A stretch of 10,116 bases of DNA from positions 1-10,116 of the forward strand of contig WKLE02004221.1 in assembly GCA_014885115.2 (NCBI GenBank), given 5' to 3'. Each line of letters begins with the position of its first letter. Positions within the stretch are counted from its first letter, which is position 1. The translations under genes were made by a program, and so were the position numbers. Below, piece by piece: positions 7,124 through 10,116 of the stretch. The notes under the pieces were generated by a model, which saw only the letters and a list, made by a program, of their open reading frames with translations, did not search any database and had not been told where the DNA came from. The DNA is from Asterionellopsis glacialis. Its lineage: Eukaryota > Bacillariophyta > Plagiogrammaphyceae > Rhaphoneidales > Asterionellopsidaceae.

Positions 7124-7414
7124 ACAGCAAACTGAGAGTTTTCAAGTTTGAGATCAAAAGGCCTTTTTTTTGAACTTTGGGAGAGAGTATCACAGCAGTC
7201 GTACGGTGCGCACGAACGCCAAAATTGATTGTCACCTTCCATTCTCCATTTTACTTGTAAATACATCGTACAACAAAGGAGACACAAAGCTACCCGGCGC
7301 TGAGACCTGCTTCCATCGCCCATGACAAAACAGAAGACAACAAAGAACGGTCAAAGATATTTTCAGCCTGTACTTATTCCATTGAAATAAATCTATTATC
7401 CCATACCATCGACC

Positions 7415-7420
7415 ACGTCA
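7415..7420. promoter_or_regulatory. ACGTCA motif, like a CRE/bZIP half site
   Basis: ACGTCA (TGACGT on the other strand) lies about 145 bases upstream of the PhyH-family start codon. This hexamer is the core of the CO2/cAMP-responsive elements described upstream of a carbonic anhydrase gene in the diatom Phaeodactylum. One copy of six bases is easily chance. Confidence 0.2.
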
Positions 7421-7562
7421 TTTGTAATTGCACAGAGAAAGTCTGCAAGAATTTTTAAAATCGGAAACATACTTGCTGTTGTTGTATGTATTGAGTCGGG
7501 AGTGAAATAACTGCAACTGTAATACCAAAAAATCGCTGCTTTTATGATACGGAGCTATTGAA

Positions 7563-8546
7563 ATGATGGGAGATGTTTCGGATATTCAAGATCACGGAGA
7601 ACATCCCTTGGCGCTAAAATTTGATTTTCAACAAGATCAAGACCCGATAACCTTCAAAAAGGATGGATTTATTGTGTACCGTAACATTATGGATTCTAAT
7701 GTAGTTGATGCTCTGAATGATCGCTTGGAAGAAATTTTGCGCGGATCCTACGATCGTGGTCAAAAGCCAGACAAAACTCCTCGGTTGATTCGTGCACCCC
7801 GTAGGAATACCACAACAAATCAAAGTGACAAACAAAAGTATGCCTTGGGATTCAGTGGAAATTTTCAGAATGTAAAAGTTCTTCAAGTGATTAATGTACA
7901 TAAAAGTGACAAATTGTTTCGAAAATTAGCCACCAGCCCAGAACTTGGGCGCGTTGTCGCAACCTTGGCAGGATGGAAGAATGGTGCACGTCTAGCTCAA
8001 GACCAAATATGGGCAAAACCTCCAAAAGCAGCTCCTCTTGTGTTTCATCGAGATAGTCCGTATTTTATGTTTGACCCACCAGATGTCGTTACCGTGTGGG
8101 TGGCTCTAGATGATATGGATGAGGAACTAGGTCCCCTGGAGTATGTCAGAGGTTCACACAATTGGGGTGATGGTCGCGTCGGCTCTGCAAACCAATTCTT
8201 TCAATCCGATGGAGGCCATGCTTTATTGAAATCTGCTGCTGAACGTGAGGGTTTGGACATTTCGGATCTTAATTTTGTAAGCATGGCAGGACTGAAGGCT
8301 GGTGGTATTTCTATCCACGATGGAAGAACTTGGCATGGATCTAAGAAAAACGAAAGCAACAACCGTCCTCGTCGAGGCCTAGGTTTACATTTCGTTCCAG
8401 CAGAAGTTAATTTTACGGAGGACGCATTGAAATCTAGCCTGTGGAAATCCTATGTTCGTGATGCGGAGAACGCATCGGAGGTTGTACTTCCTGAAGAAGA
8501 CTTTCCGATAACGTGGTCAAATACCAGTACAAGTGCCGATAGCTGA
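7563..8546 (+). CDS. Phytanoyl-CoA dioxygenase (PhyH) family Fe(II)/2-oxoglutarate-dependent oxygenase
   Basis: The product has 327 residues from the first of two adjacent ATGs and needs no intron. The N-terminal part opens with FKKDGFIVYRNIMD (31-44), the usual start of PhyH proteins. The jelly-roll core carries the iron-binding triad: HRD (H162, D164) and the distal His in TWHGS (H258). R270, twelve residues after the distal His and six before H276 in LGLHF, fits the 2-oxoglutarate carboxylate-binding Arg. GPLEYVRGSHNWG (190-202) is the conserved strand and turn after the metal site. These enzymes hydroxylate small molecules such as branched acyl-CoAs, coupled to decarboxylation of 2-oxoglutarate; the substrate here cannot be read. 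There is no C-terminal peroxisomal SKL-type signal (it ends ADS) and no obvious N-terminal PTS2, so a peroxisomal phytanate role is not supported. The compact intronless form resembles bacterial family members, but that does not prove transfer. Confidence 0.88.
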   Translation: MMGDVSDIQDHGEHPLALKFDFQQDQDPITFKKDGFIVYRNIMDSNVVDALNDRLEEILRGSYDRGQKPDKTPRLIRAPRRNTTTNQSDKQKYALGFSGNFQNVKVLQVINVHKSDKLFRKLATSPELGRVVATLAGWKNGARLAQDQIWAKPPKAAPLVFHRDSPYFMFDPPDVVTVWVALDDMDEELGPLEYVRGSHNWGDGRVGSANQFFQSDGGHALLKSAAEREGLDISDLNFVSMAGLKAGGISIHDGRTWHGSKKNESNNRPRRGLGLHFVPAEVNFTEDALKSSLWKSYVRDAENASEVVLPEEDFPITWSNTSTSADS

Positions 8547-9266
8547 ATTTTATCTCCATTCGCATACTTCTAGACTAGAGACTATTTTAAATGAAGTCTC
8601 AATCCTGAAATGTACGCCTTTAAGCTGCTGAATTCGCAATGAACAACATGCTGCACGTTACAATGGTGCGAGGACTAATAGCATTAATGTTGTTGGAGAA
8701 AAATACTCCAATAGGATACATATCTAGTGCTATGTCTAGTTTCATTTCATACCAGGCAAATTTTGAGGAACATTCATCTGCAGCTTTCGATACTAGAGGT
8801 GGAATCGGGTTCGTTGAATTTCAAGTAGATCAAGAAGACCTCTGCTAGATGAACACCTTTGGTAAAACAATAAATTCTTCAAGCAATTGGGGGCAAAATT
8901 CCAGTTTTCGAGTTTTTTTCTAAACGGACGCATGTAAACGAACCATGGCTAAAGTAAAGAATTCATTCTCTCAAGTGCTGTTATGGAAGGTACAAGATTT
9001 TTCAGGCTTTTTGCTAAATACTAATCATCATCATTCACCCCCCCCCTTCTTCTCGCGCCCAATTCATATATCATAGGCCACTAGAAATCCTTGTGTGTTT
9101 TCTAATTAATATTGTTAAAAGTTTACATTATGAATGAAGCTTATGAAGACAACTGAAACTGTATCGACAATAATCCTACGGGTCGAAAAGGCAAGAGCAA
9201 AAAGGTCACTCTCCCTCCTCGAAAATCTAAAGCACATAAAAAGCGGCGACCATAGTTCTTTACACA
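8547..9266. other. Spacer between convergent genes (3' flanks)
   Basis: These 720 bases should hold the 3' UTRs of the PhyH-family gene and the transporter gene. A 69-codon plus frame at 8639-8848 starts with ATG but matches nothing recognisable and is probably within the 3' UTR. The rest is AT-rich with a C9 run at 9038-9046. No RNA gene was recognised. Confidence 0.6.
8869..8874 (+). terminator. Possible polyadenylation signal (AATAAA) downstream of the PhyH-family gene
   Basis: AATAAA lies about 320 bases after the stop codon on the coding strand. The hexamer alone is weak support, and the distance would imply a long 3' UTR. Confidence 0.25.
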
Positions 9267-10116
9267 TCATGCTGACGTCCGAGGCAGAATCAACAGCAAT
9301 GCTAAAGACAATACGCTAGCAATTGAACACAAGACAACCATCCTATCCAAGTGAGCCCAATCGTTTTCTCGGGTTATATCAAGTGCTGCAACAATTGGTA
9401 CCATAAGCCATGAGCCGATCTGACCGCCAAAATCAACGCAAGAAACAAGTGTCCCATACTTGATGCCGGTCGTGTCAACACAGGGTTCTGCACGCCGTGA
9501 AGACCGTTGATGATCATCATTTTCTCTTGGTAAATCTTCTGCATCACAAGGGGCATCTTCAGCTGATGTCGAATCTTCAGTCTGCACAGCATCGACGGGA
9601 GCATAATTTGATTCCTGTTTGGATTTTGTCGTTGCTAGAACGATGCTTGGCAAAAACCGCCATTCCTCGAAAAAAGATGTTATGATTGTTACTAGAATGG
9701 AACAAACCACAAGCCACTTATCCTTCACCCCACTAGATGCTACTCGTAATAGGACAATATTACAGAGCGACACCGCTGCCGCCAGAAATGTAGTAACGCA
9801 AATTACAAATAACAGTTGACGTCCCGAACTGAATTTGGCAAACACTTTCCCGTAACTCCACGATGACGCAGTCGTGCATCCAGTTCCCACCAATGACATG
9901 ATCTGTAAGAATACTGGCGACGACTGAAACAACCAGTACATGTATGATGACATTAGGTACTGAAAAGAAGGAACTGCATGTCTTGCTGCTAGATAGATCC
10001 CAACTCGATGAGATGCCGTCCAATGAACAAAAAAAGCAAACACCCCTAGAGTCACCGCTAGTAGGAATATTGATAAATTCCAAGCTAAAGTAGATGTGAA
10101 ACTTATGAAGGGTGCT
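9267..10116 (-). CDS. Folate/biopterin transporter (BT1/FBT) family membrane protein, C-terminal part
   Basis: The stop codon is at 9269-9267 and the frame stays open to the right edge, giving 282 visible residues. No ATG marks a start in the visible part, and the codons at 10056-10115 continue a hydrophobic segment (WNLSIFLLAVTLGVFAFF). The N-terminal half therefore lies outside the window. About six membrane segments are visible. FFEEWRFLPSIVLATTK, followed after a hydrophilic loop by KYGTLVSCVDFGGQIGSWL and a final LALLLILP segment, fits the C-terminal half of the BT1 branch of the major facilitator superfamily. Members carry folates, biopterin or related compounds in trypanosomatids, plants and cyanobacteria; diatoms have many with unknown substrates. 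The loop between the fourth and fifth visible segments is about 50 residues, acidic and Ser-rich. Substrate and membrane cannot be told from this part. It converges on the PhyH-family gene. Confidence 0.75.
   Translation of the reverse strand, partial: APFISFTSTLAWNLSIFLLAVTLGVFAFFVHWTASHRVGIYLAARHAVPSFQYLMSSYMYWLFQSSPVFLQIMSLVGTGCTTASSWSYGKVFAKFSSGRQLLFVICVTTFLAAAVSLCNIVLLRVASSGVKDKWLVVCSILVTIITSFFEEWRFLPSIVLATTKSKQESNYAPVDAVQTEDSTSAEDAPCDAEDLPRENDDHQRSSRRAEPCVDTTGIKYGTLVSCVDFGGQIGSWLMVPIVAALDITRENDWAHLDRMVVLCSIASVLSLALLLILPRTSA

Larger units (their letters stand above)
6901..7562. promoter_or_regulatory. Shared 5' region of two divergent genes (translin fusion and PhyH-family oxygenase)
   Basis: These 662 bases separate the two start codons and must hold both promoters unless an unseen gene intervenes. 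A 120-codon minus frame (7323-6961) starts with ATG but has no recognisable domain and is more likely chance. Visible elements are an alternating purine/pyrimidine tract at 7108-7123 and one ACGTCA at 7415. No clear TATA box was identified for either gene. Confidence 0.55.

Noticed and set aside
6961..7323. 120-codon minus frame upstream of the translin-fusion gene
   Set aside because: No domain or targeting pattern was recognised, the composition is odd, and it sits in the divergent promoter region. Chance is more likely without transcript support.
8639..8848. 69-codon plus frame after the PhyH-family gene
   Set aside because: It is short, has no recognisable motif, and lies where the 3' UTR is expected.
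9038..9046. C9 homopolymer as a possible frameshift or regulatory site
   Set aside because: It lies in non-coding DNA between convergent genes with no frame across it, so it is an ordinary homopolymer.
9760..10083. Alternative minus frame over the transporter gene
   Set aside because: It is an out-of-frame shadow. The frame used for the BT1 call has membrane segments and family motifs and is the one open to the edge.

Overview
The window looks like nuclear DNA of a diatom, probably a pennate one; the species cannot be fixed from sequence alone. The grounds are: eukaryotic gene structure with a short GT..AG intron, long spacers and no operon-like packing; a secreted protein built from TSRPTSRPT-type Pro/Thr/Ser blocks and KSGKGK lysine/serine blocks, the style of diatom extracellular and silica-associated proteins; and a folate/biopterin (BT1-type) transporter of a kind expanded in diatoms.

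Layout from left to right. (1) Positions 1-4083, minus strand: most of one very large secreted low-complexity protein. It has two exons around a 96-bp intron and runs off the left edge, giving at least 1,329 residues. Its blocks are a signal peptide, four Lys/Ser/Gly blocks, small Cys modules, acidic 41-residue repeats, a Pro/Thr/Ser stalk, a Cys-containing beta-type domain, and about 38 copies of an Ala-Pro-Ser-Val-Ser-Pro unit. The plus-strand open frames across this region are antisense shadows. (2) 4084-5328: an AT-rich spacer holding the promoter side of gene 1, the 3' flank of gene 2 and a cluster of short palindromes. (3) 5329-6900, minus: a 523-residue protein with two translin-superfamily domains in tandem. 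The second keeps TRAX-type acidic catalytic residues and the first has lost them, so it resembles a single-chain version of the C3PO nuclease. (4) 6901-7562: the shared region between two divergent genes. (5) 7563-8546, plus: an intronless phytanoyl-CoA dioxygenase (PhyH)-family Fe(II)/2-oxoglutarate oxygenase. (6) 8547-9266: a spacer between convergent genes. (7) 9267-10116, minus: the C-terminal half of a BT1/folate-biopterin-type transporter, open through the right edge.

Nothing suggests that these genes form one pathway; the layout is that of a compact eukaryotic chromosome. The two observations most worth following are the translin-TRAX-like fusion, with a possible mitochondrial presequence and a linker nuclear-localisation-like motif, and the block-structured secreted protein, a candidate silaffin-like or cell-wall protein. 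No tRNA, rRNA, CRISPR array or intact mobile element was recognised.
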